Source: an uncultured SAR86 cluster bacterium (GTDB taxonomy: Bacteria > Pseudomonadota > Gammaproteobacteria > Magnimaribacterales > AG-339-G14). Taken from it: a stretch of DNA of 64,000 nt. Made by a program: the position numbers and the translations under genes. Within the stretch, counting starts at the first letter, position 1. Each line of letters starts with the position of its first letter. Location of the stretch: assembly GCA_902587545.1 (NCBI GenBank), contig CACILL010000003.1:33255-97254 (forward strand). The letters run 5' to 3'. Under the pieces are notes generated by a model. That model was not told the DNA's origin, did no database searches, and saw nothing but the letters and a program-made list of their open reading frames with translations. Of this stretch, positions 53,630-63,153 are shown one piece after another.

Positions 53630-54475
53630 ATGTGGTTAGAATTATTTCAAGAGATCAAACAAAGAAAAATTCTTTTGATTTCTCTTTTGTATACCTTATT
53701 TCTCCTATGTATTGCTCTTATCGCGCCTATAATCTCTCCTTATGAAGTATCAGAGCAGAATTTATCTCTAGGAGCCTCTGCTCCATCCTTGCAGTACATT
53801 TTAGGCACCGATGTTCTTGGAAGAGATCTTTTTTCGAGAATACTTTACGGAAGTAGAATATCTTTACTGGTTGGTTTTTTAGCTACTTTTGTAGCAATAA
53901 CTATTGGTCTTACATATGGAGCAGTATCTGGCTATTTTGGCGGAAAAATAGACTCATTAATGATGAGGTTGGTTGATATATTAGATGGATTGCCTTTTGT
54001 TATTTTTATAATTCTCATTCTAGTCATTTTTGGCAGAGACATTTATTTTTTATTTATTTCAATTGGAGCCTTTGGCTGGCTTTCCATGGCAAGAATTGTT
54101 CGCTTGCAAGTTTTGGGTTTAAGAAAAAAAGAGTTTGTAATATCTGCACAAATTATGGGCGCCAACTCTTTCAGAATTTTGTTTAAACATATCATTCCTA
54201 ATGTTTTGGGTACGGTAATAATTTATTCGACTTTGCTGGTACCCCAATTTATGCTTTTAGAAGCTTTTTTAAGTTTTTTAGGTTTGGGAGTTCAACCACC
54301 TGATAGTTCTTGGGGCATCTTAATTAGAGAGGGAGCTAATACTATGGAAGAGTATTGGTGGTTACTTATTTTTCCAGCTTTTTTATTTTCTTTAACCTTA
54401 TTTGCTTTAAACTTTTTAGGCGACGGATTAAGAGATATTTTAGACCCAAGAGATACTCAGAAATTAGAAAATTAA
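53630..54475 (+). CDS. oppC: Peptide ABC transporter permease (OppC-like)
   Basis: Second permease of the importer, 281 residues. It shows the OppC N-terminal region, LGTDVLGRDLFSRILYGSR, and the coupling motif SAQIMGANSFRILFKHIIPN. The start lies directly after the OppB stop. The next gene is on the minus strand and overlaps by 4 bp, so the locus has no ATPases: these would have to be supplied from elsewhere. Confidence 0.93.
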   Translation: MWLELFQEIKQRKILLISLLYTLFLLCIALIAPIISPYEVSEQNLSLGASAPSLQYILGTDVLGRDLFSRILYGSRISLLVGFLATFVAITIGLTYGAVSGYFGGKIDSLMMRLVDILDGLPFVIFIILILVIFGRDIYFLFISIGAFGWLSMARIVRLQVLGLRKKEFVISAQIMGANSFRILFKHIIPNVLGTVIIYSTLLVPQFMLLEAFLSFLGLGVQPPDSSWGILIREGANTMEEYWWLLIFPAFLFSLTLFALNFLGDGLRDILDPRDTQKLEN

Positions 54476-55875
54476 TTTATTTCAGATAGTTTCAATTCAA
54501 TTATTTGACCAGGATAAATTAAGGTTTCATCTGGAATATCATTCCACTTCAATATCCATTCTTTTGGGATGCCAAACTTATTAGATATCTTAATGATACT
54601 ATCTCCTCTTTTTACCGGATAGGCGATATCATTTTTTGGAACAGGTTTTGGTTTGATCTCTTTAAAATATTTTGGGTAAATAAGTATTTTGGTATCTGTC
54701 AGAAGAAATTTTTCTGGATTTAGATCATTCCAGATTGATAAATCTCTTATGGTCACATTGAATTTCTTAGCAATGGACCACATATTATCACCAGCTTTCA
54801 CGTAATAAATATCAGGTTTATTTAGATAATCTTTAATCCAACTGGGACCTCTTGGAACAATAAGCTCCTCATTTTCATAGATGGTATCGTCTTTAAAACC
54901 ATTTATTTCTTTTAACAGCGCAAAATCAATAAGATATTTTTTTGCAATAGAAGTTAACGTATCTCCTTTTTTAACTAAATACTTATCCCACTGTACCAAT
55001 TCAGATGGATCGGTATTATCTAGAATGACTTGAAACCTATCAGCAATTCCTACGGGTAAAAGAATATGAAATGGACCATTTGGATCTGTTGCCCATTGAT
55101 TAAAGCCAGGATTTAGTTCATAAATTACTTCAAGTTTCAAACCAGAAATATTTGCTACTTGCATTAAATCTACTTGAGAGGGCAGAGTAACCAATTGAAA
55201 ATAGGGTCTATTTGGTAAATTTGGAATAACAACACTAAATTTTTCTGGACTTTTAATGACCTCAAGCAGAGCCAAAAGTTTTGGAACATAAGCTTTCGTT
55301 TCTCTAGGGAGTTTTAATGACCAAAAATCTGTAGGTAATCCTTTGTCCTTATTTTTTTTAATTTCTTTTAAAATTCTATTGGGACCTGCATTGTAAGCTG
55401 CAATTGCAAGTAACCAGTCATCATATTTGTTATAAAGCTTGGTAAGATAATTAAATGCAGCATCCGTTGAAGCAACAATATCTCTTCTTCCGTCATACCA
55501 CCAATTTTTTTTAAGTTTTTGTTCACGAGCAGTACTGAGGATAAATTGCCAAATTCCTGATGCTCCAGTAGATGATTGTGCGTAAGGATCAAATTGGCTT
55601 TCGATAAAAGGAAGTAATGCAAGTTCTACAGGAAGGTTTCTTTTAATCGATTCAGTTACTGTGTAGTAAAGATATCTTTGACCATTTTTTGCAAGTCTAT
55701 TGATGACGTATTGATTGTCGTTGTATTTCTCAAGCTCATATGAAACAGATGGCTGTTCTAATGCATGATCAAACGCCATTCTATCTCTAATTTCACCCCA
55801 TAAATCATTAGATGATTGAGTTAGAGATACAAAACTTAAAAGAAATCCAAAACAAAGCAGCAGAAACTTATTCAT
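54472..55875 (-). CDS. mltD: Membrane-bound lytic transglycosylase D-like protein with three LysM domains
   Basis: Cleaves peptidoglycan glycan strands. After a signal peptide, the family 1D transglycosylase domain has its catalytic Glu92 in PFIESQFDPYAQS, plus TGASGIWQF and AYNAGPNRI. Three LysM repeats follow at about 298-345, 352-398 and 415-460. Length is 467 residues (E. coli MltD 452). No lipobox cysteine is obvious. Its end overlaps OppC by 4 bp and gloB follows 1 bp upstream of its start, as in E. coli. Confidence 0.94.
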   Translation of the reverse strand: MNKFLLLCFGFLLSFVSLTQSSNDLWGEIRDRMAFDHALEQPSVSYELEKYNDNQYVINRLAKNGQRYLYYTVTESIKRNLPVELALLPFIESQFDPYAQSSTGASGIWQFILSTAREQKLKKNWWYDGRRDIVASTDAAFNYLTKLYNKYDDWLLAIAAYNAGPNRILKEIKKNKDKGLPTDFWSLKLPRETKAYVPKLLALLEVIKSPEKFSVVIPNLPNRPYFQLVTLPSQVDLMQVANISGLKLEVIYELNPGFNQWATDPNGPFHILLPVGIADRFQVILDNTDPSELVQWDKYLVKKGDTLTSIAKKYLIDFALLKEINGFKDDTIYENEELIVPRGPSWIKDYLNKPDIYYVKAGDNMWSIAKKFNVTIRDLSIWNDLNPEKFLLTDTKILIYPKYFKEIKPKPVPKNDIAYPVKRGDSIIKISNKFGIPKEWILKWNDIPDETLIYPGQIIELKLSEIN

Positions 55876-55876
55876 T

Positions 55877-56644
55877 CTAAAAATTATCTTTCCAATCTCG
55901 AATTGCTGCTAAGACTTCCACAGGTTGTAAGTTTTGTTTGTTAGCATAATTCTCAGCATTTTCTTTTACTTGGTTAACAGAAGTTCTTAAAAAAGGATTT
56001 ATTCTATTTTCTAAGTTAATGCTTGATGGAAGAGATATTAGGTTGGAGTCTCTAAGAGAGCTGACTTTTTCAAAATATTTCTTTAAATCTAAATTGCCGG
56101 GCTCTACTTCTAATGCAAAAATTAAATTACTCAGAGTATATTCATGGGTGCAATAAACTTTGGTTTCTTCAGGCAGACTAGAAAATTTATTCAAAGAATC
56201 AAACATTTGTGATGGCGTTCCTTCAAACAATCTCCCACATCCGCCAGAAAAAAGAGTATCACCGCAAAATAGGGAATCAATATCTTTAGAATAAAAGGCA
56301 ATGTGATCAAGAGTATGTCCTGGAGTTTCAAAAATATGAAATTGCGTATCTAGAATCGTGATATTTGAATTTTCTGATAATTCTGAATCAATACCTTGTA
56401 TGTGACCTCCTTTAGGTCCATACACTTTCGTTTTCCATTTAGAAGAAAGTTCTGATATTCCTCCTGTATGATCAAAATGATGATGAGTGATTAATATTGC
56501 TTCAAGATTAAGATTTTTTTTGTTCAAAAAACTCTCTACCGCAGAGGCATCACCAGGATCAACAACAACTGCTGAGTTATCTTTTATTAATGTCCAAATA
56601 TAATTATCTGAAAATGCCGGGATAGCTTCTATATTAGAAATCAT
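55877..56644 (-). CDS. gloB: Hydroxyacylglutathione hydrolase (glyoxalase II)
   Basis: Hydrolyses S-lactoylglutathione in methylglyoxal detoxification. The metallo-beta-lactamase dinuclear zinc motif THHHFDHTGG is at about 53-62, with TPGHTLDHIAFY and FCGDTLFSGGCGRLFEG, and a C-terminal family domain with HEYTLSNLIFALEVEP and NPFLRT. Length is 255. It is divergent from rnhA across 38 bp. Confidence 0.95.
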   Translation of the reverse strand: MISNIEAIPAFSDNYIWTLIKDNSAVVVDPGDASAVESFLNKKNLNLEAILITHHHFDHTGGISELSSKWKTKVYGPKGGHIQGIDSELSENSNITILDTQFHIFETPGHTLDHIAFYSKDIDSLFCGDTLFSGGCGRLFEGTPSQMFDSLNKFSSLPEETKVYCTHEYTLSNLIFALEVEPGNLDLKKYFEKVSSLRDSNLISLPSSINLENRINPFLRTSVNQVKENAENYANKQNLQPVEVLAAIRDWKDNF

Positions 56645-56682
56645 TTTTAAAGTAATATTAACATGTATCTCTTTTCTTATAG

Positions 56683-57123
56683 ATGTCTAAAAATACAATT
56701 AAGATTTTTACAGATGGCGCCTGTAAAGGCAATCCTGGATTGGGTGGTTGGGGCGCACTTATTATTGAAAATGGAGAAGAAAAAGAGATTTATGGTGGTA
56801 GCTTCAATACTACAAATAACAAGATGGAGCTGACGGCAACCATAGAGGCATTAAAGTTTTATAAAGATCCTGAAACTATTGAGCTTTATACAGATTCAAA
56901 ATATGTAAAAGACGGTATCACTGAATGGATTATCAATTGGAAAAAAAATGGCTGGAAAAATGCCTCAAAGAAACCAGTTAAAAATTCAGAACTTTGGATT
57001 GAGCTAGATCGAATGACAAATCATCATGAAGTAAGTTGGTTTTGGGTAAAAGGTCATAGCAATCACAGAGAAAACGACATTGCAGATGCTTTGGCAAACA
57101 AAGGTTTAGATGAGCTGACATGA
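56683..57123 (+). CDS. rnhA: Ribonuclease HI
   Basis: Removes RNA from RNA-DNA hybrids. The DEDD catalytic residues are visible: Asp in IFTDGACKGNPG, Glu in NKMELTATIEAL, Asp in ELYTDSKYV, and the last Asp in ENDIADALAN, plus the His in KGHSNH. The 146-residue length is near E. coli (155). The stop overlaps the dnaQ start by 4 bp. Confidence 0.97.
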   Translation: MSKNTIKIFTDGACKGNPGLGGWGALIIENGEEKEIYGGSFNTTNNKMELTATIEALKFYKDPETIELYTDSKYVKDGITEWIINWKKNGWKNASKKPVKNSELWIELDRMTNHHEVSWFWVKGHSNHRENDIADALANKGLDELT

Positions 57124-57800
57124 GACAAGTTGTTCTTGATACTGAAACTACCGGCTTAGATATTGCCAACGATCACAGAATTATTGAAATTGCTGGAGTA
57201 GAACTTGTAAATAGAAAATTAACGAAAAATTCTTATCAAGTTTACTTGAATCCAGAAAGAACAGTTGGGCGATCTTTCAAGATCCATGGATTATCTGATG
57301 ATTTTTTGTCTGATAAGCCGTCATTTAAAGAAATCTATGAAGAATTTTTAGACTTTATCAAAGACTCAGAGTTATTGATTCATAATGCTGAGTTTGATGT
57401 CGGATTTTTAAATCACGAACTTAAACTCGCCGATCTTGACATAAAAATTGAAGATCACGTAAGTAAAATTACCGATACCTTATCAATTGCAAGAGAAAAA
57501 CACCCAGGTCAAAGAAATAGCCTTGAAGTTTTAACAGATAGGTATCAAATAACTGGTTATGACAGAAGCTATCATGGTGCTTTGATTGATTCTGAAATTT
57601 TAGCTGATGTATATCTTGCTATGACTGGAGGGCAAAGAGACTTGGGATTTGATGAGAACTCTTCAAAAGAATTTCAATCAAGATTTTCTAATGATGTCTC
57701 AAACGATTTTAATTTAGTTAAAATTACAGCTTCAGAAGATGATCTTAATCAGCATCAGAATTACCTTAATTCCTTAAAGATAGATCATGGAAATAACTAG
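57120..57800 (+). CDS. dnaQ: DNA polymerase III epsilon subunit
   Basis: Proofreading 3'-5' exonuclease of the replicase. ExoI motif is VLDTETTGLD, followed by HNAEFDVGFL (ExoII) and the ExoIII motif HGALIDSEILADVY. Length is 226 residues (E. coli 243). A clamp-binding motif could lie in the C-terminal part around GGQRDLGF. The arrangement opposite gloB is conserved in gammaproteobacteria. It overlaps gltX by 14 bp. Confidence 0.97.
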   Translation: MRQVVLDTETTGLDIANDHRIIEIAGVELVNRKLTKNSYQVYLNPERTVGRSFKIHGLSDDFLSDKPSFKEIYEEFLDFIKDSELLIHNAEFDVGFLNHELKLADLDIKIEDHVSKITDTLSIAREKHPGQRNSLEVLTDRYQITGYDRSYHGALIDSEILADVYLAMTGGQRDLGFDENSSKEFQSRFSNDVSNDFNLVKITASEDDLNQHQNYLNSLKIDHGNN

Positions 57801-59148
57801 ATTTGCTCCCAGCCCAACAGGACATTTGCATATAGGCGGAGCAAGAACTGCATTATTTTCTTATTTATTTGCAAAAGCAAACAAAGGAAAGTTTCTTTTA
57901 AGATTTGAAGATACAGATCAAGAGCGCTCAAAGGACGAATATGTTGACTCTATTCTCAATTCTCTTAATTGGATGCAAATTAAACTTGACGCTGAACCCG
58001 TATATCAATCAAAAAAGATTTCAAAACATAAAGAACTTGCAATTGAGCTTTATAAAAAAGGGTTTGCCTATGCTTGTGATTGTAGCGAAGAAACTCTTTC
58101 TAAAATGAGAGAAGAACAAATAGCTAAAAAACAAAAGCCTAAGTACAACGGTCTGAACAGAAATAAAAATATCGAATTCGCTGAAGGTATGGTTTTAAGA
58201 TTTAAATTTCCTTTGGAGGGAGAATCAAAATTTAAAGACTTAATTTTGGGCGATATTGCTATAAATAATAAAGAATTTGATGACTTCATAATCCTAAGAA
58301 GTGACGGCTCTCCAACATATAATTTTTCTGCTGCAGTTGATGACAAGGATATGAAAATCACAACAGTAATTAGAGGAGATGATCATATTACTAATACTCT
58401 CAAGCAAATTAATGTTCTAGAAGTATTAGGCGCAACAATTCCCAAATATGCTCATCTTCCAATGGTTTTGGCTGAATCAGGCAAAAGACTTTCTAAAAGA
58501 GATGGAGCTGAAGATATCTTAGATTATAAAAAGAAAGGCTATTTGAGCGATGCCTTAATAAATTACTTAGTTAGATTGGGATGGTCTTACGGAGAAGAAG
58601 AAATATTTTCTTTAGAAAAGCTTCAAAAAATCTTTGATTTAAGTGATGTGAATTCTTCTCCATCAAAATATTCTCAAGATTTATTAAATTGGTACAACAA
58701 TAAATACTTAAATTTTTTGTCTGCTGAAGAATTAGTATTAAATGTTAAAGAAAATACAGAGATTGATTTCAGCGAAATTAATAATGGAAATTTAGCAATC
58801 TCTTTATTAGCGAAGGGAGCTAATTCTTTAAACCAAATTGCAGAAGACTCAATATATTTTTTTGAAGACCCTCAAGTTAATTTTGATGCGCTTAAAATTG
58901 ACATGAATAAAAAAATCTTATTTTCTGAATTCAGAAAAAAATTAAAAGAGATAGATTTTGAGAAAAACCTGATAGAAAAATTTATCAAAGAATTTTTACA
59001 AGCTAATGATCTAAAGTTTCCTGAATTGGGTAAGCCCTTAAGAGTTATTTTGACGGGCAAAGAGAATGCACCATCAATTTCAGATCTTTTGTTTATATTG
59101 GGTAAGGAAACTTCTTTAAAAAGGATAGAATATACCTTAAATGATTAA
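57787..59148 (+). CDS. gltX: Glutamyl-tRNA synthetase
   Basis: Charges tRNA-Glu. The class I HIGH motif appears as [12 protein letters not shown] at residues 9-20, and KMSKS as [10 protein letters not shown] (about 236). A glutamate-recognition YAC-type region is [12 protein letters not shown]. Length is 453 residues (E. coli 471). Like many non-E. coli GltX enzymes it may lack zinc ligands; only two neighbouring cysteines are seen (CDC). The start is inside dnaQ. Confidence 0.96.
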   Translation: MEITRFAPSPTGHLHIGGARTALFSYLFAKANKGKFLLRFEDTDQERSKDEYVDSILNSLNWMQIKLDAEPVYQSKKISKHKELAIELYKKGFAYACDCSEETLSKMREEQIAKKQKPKYNGLNRNKNIEFAEGMVLRFKFPLEGESKFKDLILGDIAINNKEFDDFIILRSDGSPTYNFSAAVDDKDMKITTVIRGDDHITNTLKQINVLEVLGATIPKYAHLPMVLAESGKRLSKRDGAEDILDYKKKGYLSDALINYLVRLGWSYGEEEIFSLEKLQKIFDLSDVNSSPSKYSQDLLNWYNNKYLNFLSAEELVLNVKENTEIDFSEINNGNLAISLLAKGANSLNQIAEDSIYFFEDPQVNFDALKIDMNKKILFSEFRKKLKEIDFEKNLIEKFIKEFLQANDLKFPELGKPLRVILTGKENAPSISDLLFILGKETSLKRIEYTLND

Positions 59149-59323
59149 TCAAAAATTATTAGAAATTTTAGTCTGCCCAAAAACACACTCATCTCTTGTT
59201 TTGCAGGGAGACGAGTTGATTAGTAAAGATGCTAGATTAGCTTACCCAATCAGAGATGGTATTCCCATCATGCTGATAGAAGAAGCCCGAGAATTAACAC
59301 AAGAAGAACTCGAGAAGCTTTAA
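59141..59323 (+). CDS. Trm112/YcaR family small protein
   Basis: Sixty-residue UPF0434/Trm112-like protein. It has the N-terminal [15 protein letters not shown], then [22 protein letters not shown], which is the conserved core. The first zinc-type ligand CP is followed by no second CxxC pair, as in E. coli YcaR. Bacterial function is unclear. It overlaps gltX by 8 bp and converges with the metallohydrolase gene. Confidence 0.88.
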   Translation: MINQKLLEILVCPKTHSSLVLQGDELISKDARLAYPIRDGIPIMLIEEARELTQEELEKL

Positions 59324-60609
59324 TCCTCTGAAGCCAAATCTCTTTTCAATTCTTTAGAAGCTAAGTTTGCGTGATTAAAAATATTCCTAGCCATTGAAGA
59401 ATCTTGTTCTTTAGAAAGGGTTGCATATATTTCTTTTCTAGCCTCATGCAGTTTTTCATTTTCTTTATCAGCATAATAAGCAACCTCAATTAAATGAGCT
59501 GCCAATCTATACTTTTTATTAGTTAAATTAATTAGAGCTTTATTAATGATTGCATCGACTCCGCCACTCAACTCAACCCATTCTTGAGCTTCATTTTCTC
59601 TGGTATCCGGTAACAATCTATCGTATTCACCGTCCCACCATCCGCCATATCGTCTCCAAATCATTCTAATTAAAAACTTAGGATCGTCATATACTGGTCT
59701 TAACCAAGGTTTATTTTTAATCTCAGAAGAAATTTCCACTTGATGAAATACTTCGTTCAAAGATTTACCTTGGTTCATCAATTTAAGAGTTTGTTCTTCG
59801 ATATCTTCTAAAAAGTCTGCTGTAGTTGATAATGCTTCCTGAATTCTATCTTTTCCGTATATGGGTAGTCCGTGACCTGGAATCATAATCTCTGCGTCCT
59901 TTCTCATCATCAATTTCAAAGCATCTGACCAATCACTTATATACCTTTGAACTTTTTGTGGATTGCCTCCATTTGGTACTGCCCAAATGAATAGATCTCC
60001 CGGAGCTAGAATTTTTCTTTCGGGGATATACACCCAGGTATGATCGTCAGTTTCACCACGACCATGAAAAAGCTCAAAAGTACAATCTCCAACTTTAAAA
60101 GTATATTCATCTTCAAAGGTTATATCCGGATAGCGATATTCTTCTGGCCATTTGAAATGAGGAACATTAATTGCAAATTGTCTTTTATTTATTGCGGTGT
60201 TCCATCCAAGTGTTTTTTTGTACCTATCAAAATGATCAGGTAATAATTTATGACTATAAACTACCGGTCTTTTTTGATTGGATTTATCGGCATCTTCATC
60301 AAATTTTTTAGTAGCAAATATATGATCTACATGATGATGAGTGAAAACAGCTGCTTTAACATTGCTCTTTGGTCTCCACTTCTTTATTTCTTCATATGCA
60401 GAATCAATATCCAAGTGACTTCCAGCATCTATCATTACTAAACCATCGTTTGTATCAACAACATAAAACCCTCCAATCCCTTTGAGTCCTAATAAGTTCT
60501 TAGCAAGTTCAGAGGAACCTTCATAAAAAGTATGTACTGGATGATGCTCAAATTTGGTATCTAATTCTCCTTGCCATGCAAGTTCTGATAATTCTTTTAA
60601 ATTATTCAT
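59320..60609 (-). CDS. Alkyl-sulfatase-like metallo-beta-lactamase-fold hydrolase
   Basis: Probably hydrolyses sulfate or related esters. The metal motif is THHHVDH (about 88-94), then [15 protein letters not shown] and a C-terminal dimerisation-like region, [20 protein letters not shown], followed by [10 protein letters not shown], typical of SdsA-type alkyl sulfatases. It has 429 residues and no C-terminal sterol-carrier domain, shorter than the 650-residue SdsA1. I used the ATG at 60609 since GGAG lies 5 bases upstream; a start 12 bases earlier would contain that site. No signal peptide is visible. Confidence 0.85.
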   Translation of the reverse strand: MNNLKELSELAWQGELDTKFEHHPVHTFYEGSSELAKNLLGLKGIGGFYVVDTNDGLVMIDAGSHLDIDSAYEEIKKWRPKSNVKAAVFTHHHVDHIFATKKFDEDADKSNQKRPVVYSHKLLPDHFDRYKKTLGWNTAINKRQFAINVPHFKWPEEYRYPDITFEDEYTFKVGDCTFELFHGRGETDDHTWVYIPERKILAPGDLFIWAVPNGGNPQKVQRYISDWSDALKLMMRKDAEIMIPGHGLPIYGKDRIQEALSTTADFLEDIEEQTLKLMNQGKSLNEVFHQVEISSEIKNKPWLRPVYDDPKFLIRMIWRRYGGWWDGEYDRLLPDTRENEAQEWVELSGGVDAIINKALINLTNKKYRLAAHLIEVAYYADKENEKLHEARKEIYATLSKEQDSSMARNIFNHANLASKELKRDLASED

Positions 60610-60620
60610 TATTTCTCCCA

Positions 60621-60649
60621 TTGAATATGTCTACAAGACGAAGTATCTT
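60621..60649 (+). promoter_or_regulatory. Putative promoter for the CoA-transferase operon
   Basis: TTGAAT at 60621-60626 and TATCTT at 60644-60649 are 17 bp apart, each matching 4 of 6 consensus bases. They lie about 30 bp before the CoA-transferase ATG, whose leader holds GGGGAAGAGAG. Confidence 0.4.
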
Positions 60650-60679
60650 AATTATAGATAATTTTTTGGGGAAGAGAGA

Positions 60680-61816
60680 ATGAGTTATAACAAACCATTA
60701 GAAGGAATAAAAATTGTTGAAATTTCAACAATAGTTACAGCCTCTTTGGCTACAATGATGATGGCTGATCAAGGCGCTGAAGTTATAAAAATTGAGCAAT
60801 CTGGTATTGGAGATCCAATGCGCTATTTGGGAACGCAAAAAGGGGGGGTTTCTGCATTATTTGCAAACTGCAACAGAGGCAAAAGATCTATTGATTTAAA
60901 TTTAAAGGAGAAAGATGATTTAGATATAGTTAAAAAACTAATTTCCGATGCAGATATTTTAATCAATAACTTCAGGCCTGGCGTTATGGACAAAATAGGC
61001 CTTGCGGAGAGTGATTGTAAAAAATTAAACAATAAATTGATTTATGCTTCCATAAATGGTTTTGGTGATTCAGGTCCTTTTTCAACTGCACCAGCATATG
61101 ATCACGTCGTACAGGCTATGGCAGGAGCCACAGACATTCAATCGGATCTTGACGAACCAGCATATATAAAAACTCTTTTGTGCGACAAAATCACCGCATA
61201 TACAGTTTGTCAGTCTTTATCTTCTGCACTTTTTAAAAGAGAAAGAACTGGTATTGCTGATCGATTGAATTTATCAATGATTGATTCAGCAGTTTTTTTT
61301 CTCTGGCCGGATGGCATGATGAATCATACTTTGCTGGATAATGACGTGGTAACGTTACCACCTTTAACTAAGTCTTATAATCTATATAAATGCAAAGACG
61401 GATTTCTTTCTATTGCAGCTTTATCCGATGCTCAATGGTTCGGTATCTTCAGAGCTTTAGGTTTACCAGAGTATATTGAAGATGAAAGATTCAATAATGC
61501 CTTTGCAAGAAGTGAAAATATGGTTGAGTTGGTAAAATCTTTAACAATTTTTGAATCCTTAACGGTAGATGATGCTCTTCAAAAATTACAGAATGAAGAC
61601 GTACCTTGCTCTAAAACAATTTCCTTAGATGAGTTAATGACTCATCCTCAAATTGAGGCAAATAATCTTTTTCAATTCATAAATAGTACTTCGCAAGGTA
61701 AGGTTCGAGCTTTAAGATATCCCACCAAATTTGATGGTAATGAAATGTTTAATGGGAAACCTGCTCCAGCTTTGGGCGAACACAAAAAAGAAATCATAGA
61801 ATCTTTAATTAATTGA
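60680..61816 (+). CDS. CaiB/BaiF family CoA-transferase
   Basis: Type III CoA-transferase that moves CoA between acyl groups. The N-terminus PLEGIKIVEISTIVTA and KIEQSGIGDPMR are typical, with NCNRGKRSIDLNLK and INNFRPGVMDKIGL. The catalytic Asp is in LLCDKITAYT (about 168). Length is 378 residues. Donor and acceptor are unknown. It begins a three-gene operon with a GPH transporter (TTGA overlap) and an oxidoreductase. Confidence 0.92.
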   Translation: MSYNKPLEGIKIVEISTIVTASLATMMMADQGAEVIKIEQSGIGDPMRYLGTQKGGVSALFANCNRGKRSIDLNLKEKDDLDIVKKLISDADILINNFRPGVMDKIGLAESDCKKLNNKLIYASINGFGDSGPFSTAPAYDHVVQAMAGATDIQSDLDEPAYIKTLLCDKITAYTVCQSLSSALFKRERTGIADRLNLSMIDSAVFFLWPDGMMNHTLLDNDVVTLPPLTKSYNLYKCKDGFLSIAALSDAQWFGIFRALGLPEYIEDERFNNAFARSENMVELVKSLTIFESLTVDDALQKLQNEDVPCSKTISLDELMTHPQIEANNLFQFINSTSQGKVRALRYPTKFDGNEMFNGKPAPALGEHKKEIIESLIN

Positions 61817-63153
61817 GCTCATTATCCAATAGCCAAAGAATCGGCTATGGAGTCGGCGATATTGCTATTTGCTTTTATTGGTCAGGAGTTGGTCTTTACC
61901 TATTATATTTCTATACAGATATTGTGGGCATCAGTCCATATTTAGCGGGTTGGATATATGCTCTTGGAATTGCCTGGGATGCAGTTACTGATCCATTCAT
62001 GGGCTACTTAGCAGAAAGAACATCTTCTAAGAAGGGCAAATATCGACCGTATATTTTTTTTGGGACGATTCCTTTGGGTTTATCTTTCGTTTTACTGTTT
62101 TGGGTGCCTCCTTTTACAGGATTATCCCTTTTTTTATGTTTATTACTTGTTAACGTTTTTCATCGAACATGCTTTACGATTGTCAGCGTTCCTTATTCTT
62201 CTTTGACCCCACGAATAACATCAGATAGCGAAGAAAGAACAAAGTTGACTACAGCAAGAATGATCGGAGCTTCATTTGGAACTCTGTTGATGTCATCTTT
62301 GGGTTTTCCAATAATTAATTACTTTGGTCAAAATGATGAATCTCTTGGGATAATTTATCTATCATGCTTTGCTGCTTTTTTTGCCATCATTATTCTCTAT
62401 ATTACATATGCATCTGTTAACGAATCCTCGACAGAGGAAGTTAAGGAAACTTATCCTTCGATATCAAAACTAGTTTTATCGATTTTAAAAAATTATCCCT
62501 TTTGGATTGTCTTTTCTTCAATCCTAATCTTGGGCTCTACCACGATAATGTTTAATAAAAATTTAATTTATTACATCAAATATGCTTTGGACTTGCATAA
62601 CTATCAAGGATTGGTTTTAGGTTTAAGTGGGCTTAGTAGTTTCGCTTCAATACCTTTTTGGTCATACGTATCTTTAAAAATTGGTAAAAGAAATACATGG
62701 CAAATTTCTATGTCCTTACTACTTCTTGCATTTGCATTATTTTATTTTTATCAAATCAACTCACTACAAGAATTGATTGTCATAGTTTGTTTGATTGGCA
62801 TTGCCTCAGGAGCGGGGGGTGTATTATTTTGGTCAATGTTGCCTGATACCATTGAATACGGTGAGTGGAAATCAGAAATTAGAAGTGAATCTTCTTTATA
62901 TGGATTTATGACGTTTGCTCAAAAATCATCCATTGCAGTTGCTGCTTTGATATTAGGAGTTTTATTAACCTCAATTAACTTTACTCCAAATGAAGTTCAA
63001 ACTCCTGAAACTCTTTCTGGTTTGAAAGATATTATGTCTTTAATACCTGCATCAGGTATCGCTATTTCTATCTTCTTAATGTATTTTTATCCGATTAATT
63101 CTGAATATCATAAAGAATTACTTATCATTATTGAGGCAAGGAAAAATGGTTAA
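61813..63153 (+). CDS. GPH family (glycoside-pentoside-hexuronide):cation symporter
   Basis: MFS-type importer of 446 residues with about 12 hydrophobic segments. It begins with GYGVGDIAICFYW and has the DPFMGYLAERTSSKKGKYRPY loop, split as the family motif, and later LPDTIEYGEWK. Known members move sugars or glycosides with sodium or protons. The start is TTG at 61813 overlapping the CoA-transferase stop. Its end overlaps the oxidoreductase gene by 8 bp. It may import the substrate handled by its operon partners. Confidence 0.88.
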   Translation: MSSLSNSQRIGYGVGDIAICFYWSGVGLYLLYFYTDIVGISPYLAGWIYALGIAWDAVTDPFMGYLAERTSSKKGKYRPYIFFGTIPLGLSFVLLFWVPPFTGLSLFLCLLLVNVFHRTCFTIVSVPYSSLTPRITSDSEERTKLTTARMIGASFGTLLMSSLGFPIINYFGQNDESLGIIYLSCFAAFFAIIILYITYASVNESSTEEVKETYPSISKLVLSILKNYPFWIVFSSILILGSTTIMFNKNLIYYIKYALDLHNYQGLVLGLSGLSSFASIPFWSYVSLKIGKRNTWQISMSLLLLAFALFYFYQINSLQELIVIVCLIGIASGAGGVLFWSMLPDTIEYGEWKSEIRSESSLYGFMTFAQKSSIAVAALILGVLLTSINFTPNEVQTPETLSGLKDIMSLIPASGIAISIFLMYFYPINSEYHKELLIIIEARKNG

